DNA from: Chloracidobacterium sp.
GTDB lineage: Bacteria; Acidobacteriota; Blastocatellia; Pyrinomonadales; Pyrinomonadaceae
Assembly (NCBI GenBank): GCA_016716365.1
Contig: JADJWM010000009.1
Location: forward strand, 1 to 64,000
Length of the DNA: 64,000 nucleotides
Direction of reading: 5' to 3'
Shown here: positions 24,714-33,268 of the stretch, piece by piece
How positions within the stretch are numbered: position 1 is the stretch's first letter
Layout: each line of letters starts with the position of its first letter
Program-made: the position numbers and the translations under genes
Notes under the pieces: generated by a model
Databases searched by the model: none
Told to the model about the DNA's origin: nothing
What the model saw: the letters and a program-made list of their open reading frames with translations, nothing else

Positions 24714-24740
24714 ATTATCACCTGGGTTTTGGGCGGTCAA
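24714..24740 (-). promoter_or_regulatory. Candidate promoter of the atp operon
   Basis: On the minus strand TTGACC (24735-24740) and GATAAT (24714-24719) are separated by 15 bp, a sigma70-like pair with a slightly short spacer, about 60 bp upstream of the first b-type gene start. It is the best match in the divergent gap between the atp operon and the DUF421 gene. Only two hexamers support it. Confidence 0.35.
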
Positions 24741-24791
24741 GCAAGCGCCGGGGGCTTTCCCGCTCATCGGAAAATACTGTAAATTTGCGGG

Positions 24792-25322
24792 ATGGCACGC
24801 GGGTTGTGGAACGAACTCTTATGGGCAGTCGGCGTCGGGAGCGAGTTTGATAATATCTCGCCCGTGCAGGTGGCGGTCCGCACGGTAGTGATCTTCCTGA
24901 TCGCGCTCGTCCTGATCCGCGTCGGTAAGCGGCGCTTTATGGGCGATTATACGGCGTTCGACATCCTGCTCGGGCTTATCGTCGGGTCCGTAATGGCAAG
25001 GGCGGTCACCGGTGCGATCAGCCTGGTGAACATGATCATCATCGTCGTCGTGCTGATGGGCCTTCACTGGCTTACCGCGACGATCTCATTTTACTGGCCC
25101 GCATTCGAGCGAACGGTAGAGAACGATCCGCGCAAACTGATCGAGGACGGGAAGGTGATCCGCGAAGCTATGGAGAAAAGCAAGATCTCGGACGACGACC
25201 TGCTGCAGGCGCTCCGCGAACGGGGCGGCGTCGAAAAACCCGAGGACGTGAAAACCGCATTCCTCGAACGCGACGGGAGTATAACCGTCATTCCGCTGGA
25301 AAAAGGCCAAGATGCCGGGTAA
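24792..25322 (+). CDS. DUF421/YetF-like membrane protein
   Basis: A protein of 176 residues. Three N-terminal membrane helices (VRTVVIFLIALVLIRVGKRRFM, FDILLGLIVGSVMARAVTG, LVNMIIIVVVLMGLHWL) precede a cytosolic domain typical of the family: ENDPRKLIEDGKVIREAMEKSKISDDDLLQALRERGG and VKTAFLERDGSITVIP. GKRRFMGDYTAFDILLGLIVGSV is a signature stretch. YetF-type proteins are widespread, membrane-anchored and poorly understood. No partner gene is evident; it is divergent from the atp operon. Confidence 0.88.
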   Translation: MARGLWNELLWAVGVGSEFDNISPVQVAVRTVVIFLIALVLIRVGKRRFMGDYTAFDILLGLIVGSVMARAVTGAISLVNMIIIVVVLMGLHWLTATISFYWPAFERTVENDPRKLIEDGKVIREAMEKSKISDDDLLQALRERGGVEKPEDVKTAFLERDGSITVIPLEKGQDAG

Positions 25323-25502
25323 GCACAGATTATTAAAGAAAAACGGCCGCGAGAATTCCCGGATCTCCGACCACCGAAACTCGATCTGAAGGCAATTCGA
25401 GTTTCTCGCCGTGCCTATGGTTTGGAAAAACGACGGCGAATGCGGCAATTGAGCTGAACCGTGGATCTGCCCGAGCGGAGATCGTGCAGTTTTAAGAACG
25501 GG

Positions 25503-25508
25503 TATAAT
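25503..25508 (+). promoter_or_regulatory. Candidate -10 element for the DNA methyltransferase gene
   Basis: TATAAT lies about 65 bp before the chosen ATG at 25573, in a 250-bp region that otherwise holds nothing recognisable. No matching -35 hexamer is found at standard spacing, so this is weak evidence. Confidence 0.3.
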
Positions 25509-25572
25509 TGGCAGGTCGATCTTTCACGAAAATGCAGCATTGCATTGTATATTCCTTAGACGACCTGAAACG

Positions 25573-26520
25573 ATGGAACCCAAGAACAAAGACTCGGGGA
25601 CGCGTGCTCCGCGAAACCGCACGCTGGACCTCGACGCGGCCGAGGCAGACAGCCTTCGATCAAGATTGGTTTACGGCCCGATCACGCCGCAGACTGCCGA
25701 CCAACTGATCTGCGGGGATGCGTTCGAGTGTTTGCCCTCGTTGAAAGCCGGGAGCTTCGACCTTCTGTTCGCCGACCCCCCGTACAATCTGACGAAAGAG
25801 TTTGGAAAAGAAATATTTCGTGAGCGTACCGGCGAAGACTACGAAGCCTGGCTCGATTCTTGGTTGGGCCTTTGCGTGCCGTTATTGAAGGAGACGGCGA
25901 GCGTTTATATCTGCGGCGACTGGCGGTCATCGGCCGCGATCCAGAGAGTAGGGTCCAGGTACTTCAAGCTTCGCAACCGGATAACGTGGGAACGCGAAAA
26001 GGGACGCGGGGCGAAGGCGAACTGGAAGAACGCGGCCGAAGATATCTGGTACTTTACGGTTTCCGACCGGTTCACCTTCAATCTCGACGCGGTCAAACAG
26101 CGTCGGCGGGTCATCGCGCCGTATCGGGAAAACGGAAAGCCCAAGGATTGGAACGAGTCGGAAGACGGGAATTACCGCGATACGCATCCGTCAAATCTGT
26201 GGACCGACATCACCGTTCCGTTCTGGTCGATGCCGGAAAATACCGATCATCCGACGCAGAAGCCCGAAAAGCTCTTGGCGAAGATCATCCTTGCTTCGAC
26301 CGTCCCGGGCGATCTTGTACTTGACCCTTTCGCCGGCAGCGGAACGACCGCCGTCGTTGCAAAGAAACTCGGCCGCCGGTTCATCGCGATCGAATCCGAC
26401 GAGCAATTTTGCCTGCTTGCGGCAAAAAGACTCGAACTTGCGGAAAAAGATCCGTCTATTCAGGGCTTTGCGGACGGAGTTTTCTGGGAGCGGAACAGTC
26501 AGTACCGCAGGTGGTACTGA
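25573..26520 (+). CDS. Site-specific DNA methyltransferase (N6-A or N4-C, beta class)
   Basis: I start at ATG 25573 (MEPKNKDSG); a TTG 11 codons upstream is also open. Motif order is IV (LFADPPYNLTKEFG) before I (VLDPFAGSGTTAVVAKKLGRRFIAIE), which defines the beta class. LICGDAFECLPSLKAGSFD leads into motif IV, and NLWTDITVPFWSMPENTDHPTQKPEKL is the conserved PxxK motif X region. The roughly 315-residue size suits enzymes such as those recognising GANTC or similar sites. No restriction endonuclease is nearby, so it is an orphan methyltransferase that may affect gene expression or replication. It is followed 28 bp later by exonuclease III. Confidence 0.9.
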   Translation: MEPKNKDSGTRAPRNRTLDLDAAEADSLRSRLVYGPITPQTADQLICGDAFECLPSLKAGSFDLLFADPPYNLTKEFGKEIFRERTGEDYEAWLDSWLGLCVPLLKETASVYICGDWRSSAAIQRVGSRYFKLRNRITWEREKGRGAKANWKNAAEDIWYFTVSDRFTFNLDAVKQRRRVIAPYRENGKPKDWNESEDGNYRDTHPSNLWTDITVPFWSMPENTDHPTQKPEKLLAKIILASTVPGDLVLDPFAGSGTTAVVAKKLGRRFIAIESDEQFCLLAAKRLELAEKDPSIQGFADGVFWERNSQYRRWY

Positions 26521-26548
26521 CTTAGGCCTTTGTGATAAAAATCTCTAG

Positions 26549-27319
26549 ATGAAGATCGCCACTTGGAACGTAAATTCGATAAACGTGAGGATGCCGCAGC
26601 TGCTCGATTGGGTCGAGCGCGCGGATCCCGATGTCGTTTGCCTGCAGGAGACGAAGTGCGTCGACGAGAATTTCCCCGCAGATCAGCTTCGCGAGGCCGG
26701 CTTTCAGATCGCGTTCTTCGGGCAGAAGTCATACAACGGCGTTGCGATCCTTTCGAAACACGAGATAAGTGATGTCCAAAAGGGGTTTAGCGACGACGAT
26801 GAGGAAGCGCCGAAACGCTTGATCGCCGCGACTGTCAACGGCGTTCGGATCGTGAATACCTATATCCCCAACGGGACCGAGCTGTGGACGGACAAGTTCA
26901 CCTTTAAGCTGGACTGGCTGATGCGGCTGCGGCGATTTTTCGACGCAGCATACGAATTGGACGACAAGGTGCTCCTCTGCGGCGATTTCAATGTGGCGAT
27001 GGAGGACCTGGACGTCTGGAGCGTCGAACAGTGGCAAGGAAAGCTCCATTTTTCCATACCCGAGCGGGCCGCGATGTATAACGTTAAGCAGTGGGGATTC
27101 GTCGACACCTTTCGCAAGATCAACGGCGGAAAACAGGAATTTTCGTGGTGGAATTACCGCGAAGGCGCGTGGCAGCGAAACCGAGGGCTGCGGATAGACT
27201 ACATCTGGACGTCGCCGGCACTTGCGGAAAAATGCACCGATTGCGTTATCGACCGCTCCACCCGCGACCTTGAGAAGCCCAGCGACCATGCGCCGGTCGT
27301 GGCCGAATTCGCCGTTTGA
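26549..27319 (+). CDS. xthA: Exodeoxyribonuclease III (AP endonuclease)
   Basis: XthA cleaves abasic sites and degrades 3-prime ends in base-excision repair. The 256-residue protein begins MKIATWNVNSINVRMPQLLDW and has VVCLQETKC (catalytic Glu). NTYIPNG, LLCGDFNVAMEDLDVW (Asp-Asn), FSWWNYREGAWQRNRGLRIDYIW (Asp) and the closing PSDHAPVVAEF (Asp-His) complete the set. All catalytic residues of the EEP fold are present and length is standard. It follows the orphan DNA methyltransferase in the same direction. Confidence 0.96.
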   Translation: MKIATWNVNSINVRMPQLLDWVERADPDVVCLQETKCVDENFPADQLREAGFQIAFFGQKSYNGVAILSKHEISDVQKGFSDDDEEAPKRLIAATVNGVRIVNTYIPNGTELWTDKFTFKLDWLMRLRRFFDAAYELDDKVLLCGDFNVAMEDLDVWSVEQWQGKLHFSIPERAAMYNVKQWGFVDTFRKINGGKQEFSWWNYREGAWQRNRGLRIDYIWTSPALAEKCTDCVIDRSTRDLEKPSDHAPVVAEFAV

Positions 27320-27336
27320 AGAACGCTCCAGACGCT

Positions 27337-27906
27337 ATGCCCGACACTTTATTCCCTATCCACCTGACGCTAGCCGAGCTTGAACAAGGCATGGAAAGTG
27401 TCCTTGCTTCGCCGAAGAACGAGGGCGTTCTCGAAATGATCGTCCGGCGTCCGGCGGTCGACGAGCGCGAGGTGCTCAGCCGAGGATCGCTCGAGGTCGA
27501 TAACGGCCTCGTCGGTGACAACTGGCTGACCCGAGGGAGTTCACGAACGACCGACGGCCGCGGCCATCCTGAGATGCAGCTGAATGTGATGAACTACCGC
27601 TTTGCGCACTTGATCGCGGGCAGCCGCGAACGCGTGCCGCTTGCCGGGGACCAACTTTACGTTGACCTCGACCTGAGCCCGGCGAACCTCCCGCCGGGGA
27701 CTACGCTCGAGATCGGCGGGGCGGTAATTGAGGTGACCGCGATCCCGCATCTAGGCTGTAAGAAATTCGTCGGACGATTCGGGATCGAGGCGATGAAGTT
27801 CGCCAACTCAGATTTCGGGCGTGCGCATTGCCTCCGCGGGATCAATGCGAAGGTCCTGGAGGGCGGCGCTGTGGCGATCGGCGATCGGGTCCGCGTCCGG
27901 CGTTGA
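27337..27906 (+). CDS. MOSC domain protein
   Basis: I take ATG 27337 (MPDTLFPIHL); a TTG start at 27316 that overlaps the xthA stop is also possible. The 189-residue protein contains the MOSC domain landmark HLGCKKFVGRFGIEAMKF with the conserved Cys, preceded by DLDLSPANLPPGTTLEIGGAVIEVT and followed by GRAHCLRGINAKVLEGGAVAIGD. MOSC domains bind sulfur transferred from molybdenum-cofactor sulfurases or act in YiiM-like detoxification. No Moco genes are near, so the role is open. Confidence 0.85.
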   Translation: MPDTLFPIHLTLAELEQGMESVLASPKNEGVLEMIVRRPAVDEREVLSRGSLEVDNGLVGDNWLTRGSSRTTDGRGHPEMQLNVMNYRFAHLIAGSRERVPLAGDQLYVDLDLSPANLPPGTTLEIGGAVIEVTAIPHLGCKKFVGRFGIEAMKFANSDFGRAHCLRGINAKVLEGGAVAIGDRVRVRR

Positions 27907-27970
27907 TCCTTCGATTTCTTGCCGCATCCCATTCCGGCAACAGCCTTTACAAATCTTGACAAAAACTGCG

Positions 27971-27999
27971 TTGAAACGACGCCGGAACGGTGTTATAAA
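27971..27999 (+). promoter_or_regulatory. Sigma70-like promoter for the large metalloprotease
   Basis: TTGAAA (27971-27976) and TATAAA (27994-27999) are spaced by 17 bp. A TTGACA at 27956 is an alternative -35 but too far from this -10. Transcription would start about 28007, leaving a leader near 100 nt that holds the small hairpin GGGCCA-GA-TGGCCC (about 28045) and a good Shine-Dalgarno (CAGGAG) just before the ATG at 28109. Confidence 0.55.
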
Positions 28000-28108
28000 T
28001 ATCGCTCCATCTGATTTTTTGAATTCCGTTCAGTTTTTTGCATGGGCCAGATGGCCCGCGAAGGCGGCATTCATCCGATCACAAAATTAAAATTCAGGAG
28101 TTTTTCGA

Positions 28109-30760
28109 ATGAGAAGGACCATATCAGGTTTTCTGCTGCTCTTGCTCTTTACGACCTCGGGCATCGTGTTCGTCCCGGCCCAGGATCCGACGCCAACGCC
28201 GACCGGCCCTCCCGCGGGTCCCGGCGGCGGACAAAGGCCCGGAGGGCCGGGCGGTGCCGGTGCGGCGTCGCAGGATCCGCAGCCGTATGACCGTGTGATC
28301 ACCAAAGACGCCAAGACGATGAAAGGCATCTTCACGGTTCACCAGGTAAAGGACAAGCATTATTATGAGATCCCGAAATCGGAATTCGGCAAGGAATTTC
28401 TGTGGGTGACCCAGATCGCAAGCACGACGTTCGGCGTCGGCCATGGCGGCCAGGCGCTCGGACGAAGGGTTGTCCGTTGGGAATTGAACGATAACCGGGT
28501 CTTTCTTAGGAACGTAAATTACAGCATCGTGGCGGACTCGAGGCTGCCGATCGCCGAAGCGGTGAGGAACGCTAATAATGAGACGATCCTGATGGCGTTT
28601 CCGGTAGCGGCCTGGGGACCGGGAGAGAATTCGGCGGTCATCGACGTTGGCCGTCTTTTTACGACCGACATCCTTGAGATCAGCGCACGTCAGCGTCTGA
28701 ACGCGAACACGATGGATGCGTCGAGGACCTTTATCGAAAGGATCAAGGCGTTTCCCGAGAACATCGAGACGCGTGCGACGCACACCTACACGCGGAACCC
28801 GACGCCCGGAGGCGGAGGCGGTGGCGGGCAGGGACCCGGAGGCGGTGGACAGCAGCAGGGGATGCCGCCCGGAAGTGCGTCCGTAGCCATGCATTACAGC
28901 ATGGTCAAGCTGCCGGAGAACCCGATGATGCCGCGGCTTTTCGATGAGCGCGTTGGGTTCTTCTCTGTAACTCAGATGGATTACGGCAGGCCGGAACACC
29001 GGGCGCAGCAGCGGCGGTACGTCACCCGCTGGCGTTTGGAAAAGAAGGACCCGAATGCGGCCGTGTCCGAGCCGGTAAAGCCGATCGTGTATTACATCGA
29101 CCGTGCAACTCCGGCGTGGCTCGTGCCGTTCACAAAGCGCGGTGTCGAGAAATGGCAGAAAGCTTTTGAGGCCGCGGGCTTCAAGAACGCCGTGATCGCG
29201 AAGTTGGCGCCGTCAAAAGCTGAAGACCCCGATTTTGATCCGGAAGATGCACGCTATTCGGTGATCCGGTGGCTTCCTTCAACGGTCGAGAACGCTTCGG
29301 GGCCGCACATCAACGACCCCCGCACCGGCGAGATCCTTGAGACCGACATCCAGATGCACCACAACATCATGAACCTTCAGCGTTCGTGGTATTTCCTGCA
29401 AGCGGGGCCGCTCGACCCGAGGGTCCATAAGCTTCCGATGCCCAACGACCTGATGGGAACGCTTGTCGAGTACGTCGTCGCTCACGAGGTCGGGCACACG
29501 CTCGGGTTCCAGCACAACATGAAGGCGAGCTCGATGTACCCGGCTGACAAGGTCCGCGACCGCGAATGGGTAAAGAAGAACGGCCACGTGTCGACCCTGA
29601 TGGACTATTCACGGTTCAACTACGTCGCACAGCCCGAAGATCGCATCGATCCGGCCGACCTCGTCCCGGGCATCGGGCCGTATGACGTTTGGGCGACCAT
29701 GTGGGGATACAAACCGATCCCGACGGCGGAAACGCCCGATCAGGAAAAACCGACGCTCGATACGTGGGCCCGTGAGCAGGACACCACGCCATGGTTCCGA
29801 TTCTCGACGCAGGGTTCGGCCGGCAGCGACCCCGGCGAACTCACCGAAGCGGTTGGTGACGGAGATGCAGTCGCTTCTACGACGCTCGGGATCGCAAACC
29901 TAAAGCGGGTGGCGAATCTTCTCGTTCCCGCAACAACGACCGAGAAAGGCGAGCCGTACAGCGACTTGAGCGAGCTTTACGGGCGAATGCTTGGCCAGTG
30001 GACGCTCGAACTGAACCACGTAGCCGCCATCGTCGGCGGATACAATTCGCAGCAAAAGCACATTGGTCAGAACGGCGTCCGATTTGAGCTGATCCCGGAG
30101 GTAAGGCAGAGCAACGCGGTCAGATTCCTGAACGACAATGCCTTCGCCACGCCTTCGTGGGCGATCAACAAGGACATCCTTCGCCGGATCGAACCGATCG
30201 GTGCATTGAACAGGGTTCGGAATGCTCAGAACAGCGTTCTGAATAACCTGCTTTCCAGCACACGGTTCGCGCGGCTTATCGAACAGCAAACGCTTGACGG
30301 CGACGCGGCGTACCACCCGGGCGATTTTCTCGCAGACGTGCGGAACGGCGTGTGGTCGGAGCTTCGATCAAGCGCGCCGGTTATCGACGCCTACCGTCGG
30401 AACCTGCAGCGTTCGTATTTGGACATCGCGAACAACAAACTGAACGCGGCACCCGCCACCCCTCCGCAGGGGCTGCCGGCCGGATTCGCGGCGATGTTCG
30501 TTTCGAGCGGCGACGAGCGTGCGTTCTATCGTGCGGAGCTTCGCGAGCTTTCGGCGATGATCGACGCGGCCCTACCTAAGACGACGGACCGGACGACCCG
30601 CATCCACCTGGAAGCGACCAAGGACCAGATCGCGAAGATCCTCGATCCTAAAGAAGCTGGCCGGCCGGGAGCTTCGGCCGCGGACGAGTTCGCGATGCGG
30701 TTCCTTGAGCTTTATCTGAATCCGACATCGTGCTGGCCGGATTACAATATCGAACCGTGA
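28109..30760 (+). CDS. Secreted zinc-dependent metalloprotease (DUF5117/DUF4953 type)
   Basis: The 883-residue protein has a signal peptide (RRTISGFLLLLLFTTSGIVFVPAQ) and a Pro/Gly-rich spacer (residues about 28-55). A DUF5117-like beta-rich domain comes next (LWVTQIASTTFGVGHGGQ, RVVRWELNDNRVFLRNVNYSI), then a second Gly-rich linker near residue 235, and a DUF4953-like metzincin catalytic domain. The zinc site is VVAHEVGHTLGFQHNMKASSMYP, an HExxHxxGxxH with a downstream Met (LMDYSRFNY). YYIDRATPAWLVPFTKRGVEKW is another family hallmark. It probably acts outside the inner membrane on proteins or peptides. A strong terminator follows. Confidence 0.92.
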   Translation: MRRTISGFLLLLLFTTSGIVFVPAQDPTPTPTGPPAGPGGGQRPGGPGGAGAASQDPQPYDRVITKDAKTMKGIFTVHQVKDKHYYEIPKSEFGKEFLWVTQIASTTFGVGHGGQALGRRVVRWELNDNRVFLRNVNYSIVADSRLPIAEAVRNANNETILMAFPVAAWGPGENSAVIDVGRLFTTDILEISARQRLNANTMDASRTFIERIKAFPENIETRATHTYTRNPTPGGGGGGGQGPGGGGQQQGMPPGSASVAMHYSMVKLPENPMMPRLFDERVGFFSVTQMDYGRPEHRAQQRRYVTRWRLEKKDPNAAVSEPVKPIVYYIDRATPAWLVPFTKRGVEKWQKAFEAAGFKNAVIAKLAPSKAEDPDFDPEDARYSVIRWLPSTVENASGPHINDPRTGEILETDIQMHHNIMNLQRSWYFLQAGPLDPRVHKLPMPNDLMGTLVEYVVAHEVGHTLGFQHNMKASSMYPADKVRDREWVKKNGHVSTLMDYSRFNYVAQPEDRIDPADLVPGIGPYDVWATMWGYKPIPTAETPDQEKPTLDTWAREQDTTPWFRFSTQGSAGSDPGELTEAVGDGDAVASTTLGIANLKRVANLLVPATTTEKGEPYSDLSELYGRMLGQWTLELNHVAAIVGGYNSQQKHIGQNGVRFELIPEVRQSNAVRFLNDNAFATPSWAINKDILRRIEPIGALNRVRNAQNSVLNNLLSSTRFARLIEQQTLDGDAAYHPGDFLADVRNGVWSELRSSAPVIDAYRRNLQRSYLDIANNKLNAAPATPPQGLPAGFAAMFVSSGDERAFYRAELRELSAMIDAALPKTTDRTTRIHLEATKDQIAKILDPKEAGRPGASAADEFAMRFLELYLNPTSCWPDYNIEP

Positions 30761-30782
30761 TCCGTTGATACGGACCTCCTTT

Positions 30783-30812
30783 AGCGGGCGGCATTTGCTG
30801 CCCGCTTTTTTG
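30783..30812 (+). terminator. Rho-independent terminator of the metalloprotease gene
   Basis: AGCGGGCGGC pairs with GCTGCCCGCT around a 4-nt ATTT loop (30783-30806, one G-T wobble), followed by a T-rich tail TTTTTTGTTTTT. It starts 22 bp after the TGA stop, a clear intrinsic terminator. Confidence 0.9.
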
Positions 30813-30845
30813 TTTTTCAACAACTGAAGCGAATTTTTTAGTGGA

Positions 30846-30873
30846 TTGCCAAAGTTCCACATTCGAATAGAAT
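30846..30873 (+). promoter_or_regulatory. Candidate promoter for the NTF2-like gene
   Basis: TTGCCA (30846-30851) and TAGAAT (30868-30873) are 16 bp apart, about 35 bp before the ATG at 30909 and immediately after the terminator of the previous gene. The short spacing to the start leaves room for the AAGGAG Shine-Dalgarno only. Confidence 0.45.
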
Positions 30874-30908
30874 TGATGCACCCTCGCCCGAGGAAAAGGA
30901 GAAAACAA

Positions 30909-31289
30909 ATGTCACAAGCACCTGTCTTATCTAGCGACCGCGAAGCTATCGAGCGCGTGATCCAGACCTACATCGACGGCGGCGTTTCGGGAAAAAGCAG
31001 CGATATGAAGTCCGCTTTTCACGAAAATGCCACGATCCACGGTTATCTCGGGGCGGACCTGATCGCCGGGCCGATACAGGTTTTGTTCGACTGGATCGAT
31101 GAGAACGAACCGGCATCGGAACTGACCGGCGAGGTCGCCGCCGTCGATCTTTGCGAGACGATCGCGACGGTCCGGGCCGAATGCCACAACTGGGGCGGCC
31201 ACCGCTTTACCGACATGTTCACGCTTCTAAAGACCGATGGAGAGTGGAAGATCATCAGCAAGGTCTTTTACTTGCACCCGGAAGAATAG
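30909..31289 (+). CDS. NTF2-like (SnoaL/lumazine-binding type) protein
   Basis: I use ATG 30909 (MSQAPVLSSDREAIERVI), which has an AAGGAG Shine-Dalgarno; the longer frame adds a basic leader before it. The 126-residue protein is a single NTF2-like fold: AIERVIQTYIDGGVSGKSSDMKSAFHENATIHGY, then LTGEVAAVDLCETIATVRAEC, and FTDMFTLLKTDGEWKIISKVFYLHPEE. Such proteins are small ligand-binding or isomerase-like domains. No active-site set can be assigned. It is cytosolic, and the zinc-ribbon TPR gene follows after 22 bp. Confidence 0.82.
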   Translation: MSQAPVLSSDREAIERVIQTYIDGGVSGKSSDMKSAFHENATIHGYLGADLIAGPIQVLFDWIDENEPASELTGEVAAVDLCETIATVRAECHNWGGHRFTDMFTLLKTDGEWKIISKVFYLHPEE

Positions 31290-31311
31290 TTTGTCTCGCT
31301 GAGCTTCATTT

Positions 31312-33075
31312 ATGAAACGCTGCCCGAAATGCGGACGAGAATACGACCTGTCGATGAGCTTCTGTCTCGATGACGGGAGCGAATTGCTCTACGGCCCGGG
31401 ATCGGGCTCTCCTCGTACTCCTGAAGGAGTGGCGGCCGCTTCTGTTGACGAGGTGGTAGGCCACGAGCCGCAGACGGCGATCCTGCATTCGACGGACGCA
31501 CGGGGCGAGGCTGCCACTCGTGCGCAGATACATACGACGGCGGCAGAGCCGCAGAGTAACTTAAGCGAGCCTTCGGAAAAGCCAAGCCGTATTACAGATC
31601 GAGCGGTGAAGCCGCTGCTGGTAGTTGCTGCTATTGCCGTGGTCATACTTGGCGGATTCTTAGGCTACAGATATTTTTCGTCACCAAATTCAAAGCAGAT
31701 CGAATCTATCGCCGTGATGCCGTTTGTCAATGAAAGCAAAAATGCTGATGCTGAATATCTTTCGGACGGAATGACCGAGACGCTGATCAAGAGCTTGTCG
31801 ATTCTTCCTGAAATGGATGTAAAGCCTCGGTCTGCGGTCTTTCGCTACAAGGGCAAAGACACTGACATTACCACGATAGGTAAAGAGTTAAATGTTCAGG
31901 CAGTCCTGACCGGCCGCGTAACGGAGCGCGGTGATCAGCTTACATTGAGCCTCGAACTTGTTGACGTTGAAAGGAATCGGGTCATATGGACCGAGCAGTA
32001 TCAGAGGCGACAGGCGGATCTGGTTTCACTCCAGAGCGAGATCGCAAAGGACGTTTCGGCTAAGCTGATGCCGCGGCTTTCCGGGGCTGACGAGACCAAG
32101 GTCTCAAAGCAGGCAACAACTGATCCCGCAGCATATCAGGCATATCTTCGCGGCCGTTTTCTTTGGAATAGGCGTACAGGCGAGAGTTTGGATAAGGCGA
32201 TCGAGCAGTTTCAGGCGGCGATAGAACGCGATCCGAATTATGCCCTGGCAATTGCCGGCCTTGCTGATGTTTATTCAATTTATCGCGACTACTCGGTAAA
32301 TGCTCCGGCAGATTCTATGTCGCGAGCGGAGGCCTATGCCAAGAGCGCTATTTCGATCGACGGGCAATTGGCCGAGCCACACGGGACACTTGGCAATGTG
32401 TACTACAACAGGTTTCAATGGGCGGAATCCGAATCTGAATACAAAAGGGCCATCGAACTCAATCCGAATTACCCGACTGCGTATCATTGGTATGCGGTTC
32501 TCCTCTTTAGCCTGGGAAGAAACGACGAGGCAGAGGCCGCGATAATGCGGGCACATCAACTCGATCCCATGTCAAGCATCATTAGTCAGAATGTTGCACA
32601 GGCGTACCGCATGAAAGGGGATCACAAAGCGGCAATTGAAACTTGCCAAAGGATCATTGACCTCGATCCAAACTTTCCCGGCTGCCATTTTGCAATAGCG
32701 TGGTCGTATCTGAAAACCGGGCGCAATAACGAAGCCATCGCCGAATTCCAAAAGGCGGTCGAATTGAATGGACGATATTCAACTTCGCTCGCAGAACTTG
32801 CAGTTGCTTTGGCAGTGTCAGGGAGAAGTGCCGAAACAAAGGCTTTGTTAAAGGAGTTGGAGGAACAGCACGCGAAGAAACAAGCGAATGGGTCTGATAT
32901 TGCGACTGTTTATGCCGCACTCGGAAACAAGGATAAGGCATTCGAATGGCTGGAAAAGGATGTTTCTGCCCGTAATCCAAGGCTCGCCGAATTTCGATGG
33001 TCCCCAGCGTCGGAACCTCTTCGCGACGATCCAAGATTCGTTGGATTGCTGAGACGGATGGGTCTACCGGAATAG
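31312..33075 (+). CDS. Zinc-ribbon, transmembrane, FlgO/TolB-N-like and TPR protein
   Basis: The order over 587 residues is a zinc ribbon at the N-terminus (MKRCPKCGREYDLSMSFCLDDGSELL, CxxC present, second half CLDDG), a low-complexity linker, one membrane helix (residues about 102-120, PLLVVAAIAVVILGGFLGYRYF), a FlgO-like domain (SIAVMPFVNESKNADAEYLSDGMTETLI, NVQAVLTGRVTERGDQLTLSLELVD) and at least six TPR units (for example LDKAIEQFQAAIERDPNYALA, AESEYKRAIELNPNYPTAYHWY). It ends DDPRFVGLLRRMGLPE. This architecture is common in Acidobacteria, often with adenylate-cyclase-like or kinase output; here it has none. Two relics of the same family lie downstream. Confidence 0.87.
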   Translation: MKRCPKCGREYDLSMSFCLDDGSELLYGPGSGSPRTPEGVAAASVDEVVGHEPQTAILHSTDARGEAATRAQIHTTAAEPQSNLSEPSEKPSRITDRAVKPLLVVAAIAVVILGGFLGYRYFSSPNSKQIESIAVMPFVNESKNADAEYLSDGMTETLIKSLSILPEMDVKPRSAVFRYKGKDTDITTIGKELNVQAVLTGRVTERGDQLTLSLELVDVERNRVIWTEQYQRRQADLVSLQSEIAKDVSAKLMPRLSGADETKVSKQATTDPAAYQAYLRGRFLWNRRTGESLDKAIEQFQAAIERDPNYALAIAGLADVYSIYRDYSVNAPADSMSRAEAYAKSAISIDGQLAEPHGTLGNVYYNRFQWAESESEYKRAIELNPNYPTAYHWYAVLLFSLGRNDEAEAAIMRAHQLDPMSSIISQNVAQAYRMKGDHKAAIETCQRIIDLDPNFPGCHFAIAWSYLKTGRNNEAIAEFQKAVELNGRYSTSLAELAVALAVSGRSAETKALLKELEEQHAKKQANGSDIATVYAALGNKDKAFEWLEKDVSARNPRLAEFRWSPASEPLRDDPRFVGLLRRMGLPE

Positions 33076-33081
33076 AGTCTT

Positions 33082-33252
33082 ATAAAACGCTGCCCTGAAG
33101 CAGGCGCGATCATACGTCGATACGCTGCTGTATTGTCTCGAAGGTGGAAATGCGCTGCTCGAGGGCCTGCTAATGCATCATTCGAGAGCTTCGCCCGGCA
33201 AGACGATCCGCGATCTAAGGAATTGGTAAAGCGAGTCGGGCTCTCCAAATAG
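33082..33252 (+). pseudogene. Shrunken relic of a zinc-ribbon/TPR family gene
   Basis: One open frame of 56 codons, without a standard start, joins a piece resembling the family N-terminus (KRCPEAGA, compare MKRCPKCGR) to a piece resembling its C-terminus (RQDDPRSKELVKRVGLSK, compare RDDPRFVGLLRRMGLPE). It ends in TAG at 33250-33252. The whole middle of such a gene is missing. It directly follows the intact 587-residue gene, so it is most simply a former tandem copy reduced by internal deletion. Confidence 0.6.
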
Positions 33253-33268
33253 ACGTTTGAAAATAAGT

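Noticed and set aside
28124..28999. Minus-strand open frame of 291 codons opposite the metalloprotease N-terminus
   Set aside because: Arg-rich composition typical of a shadow; the plus strand has signal peptide, promoter and terminator.
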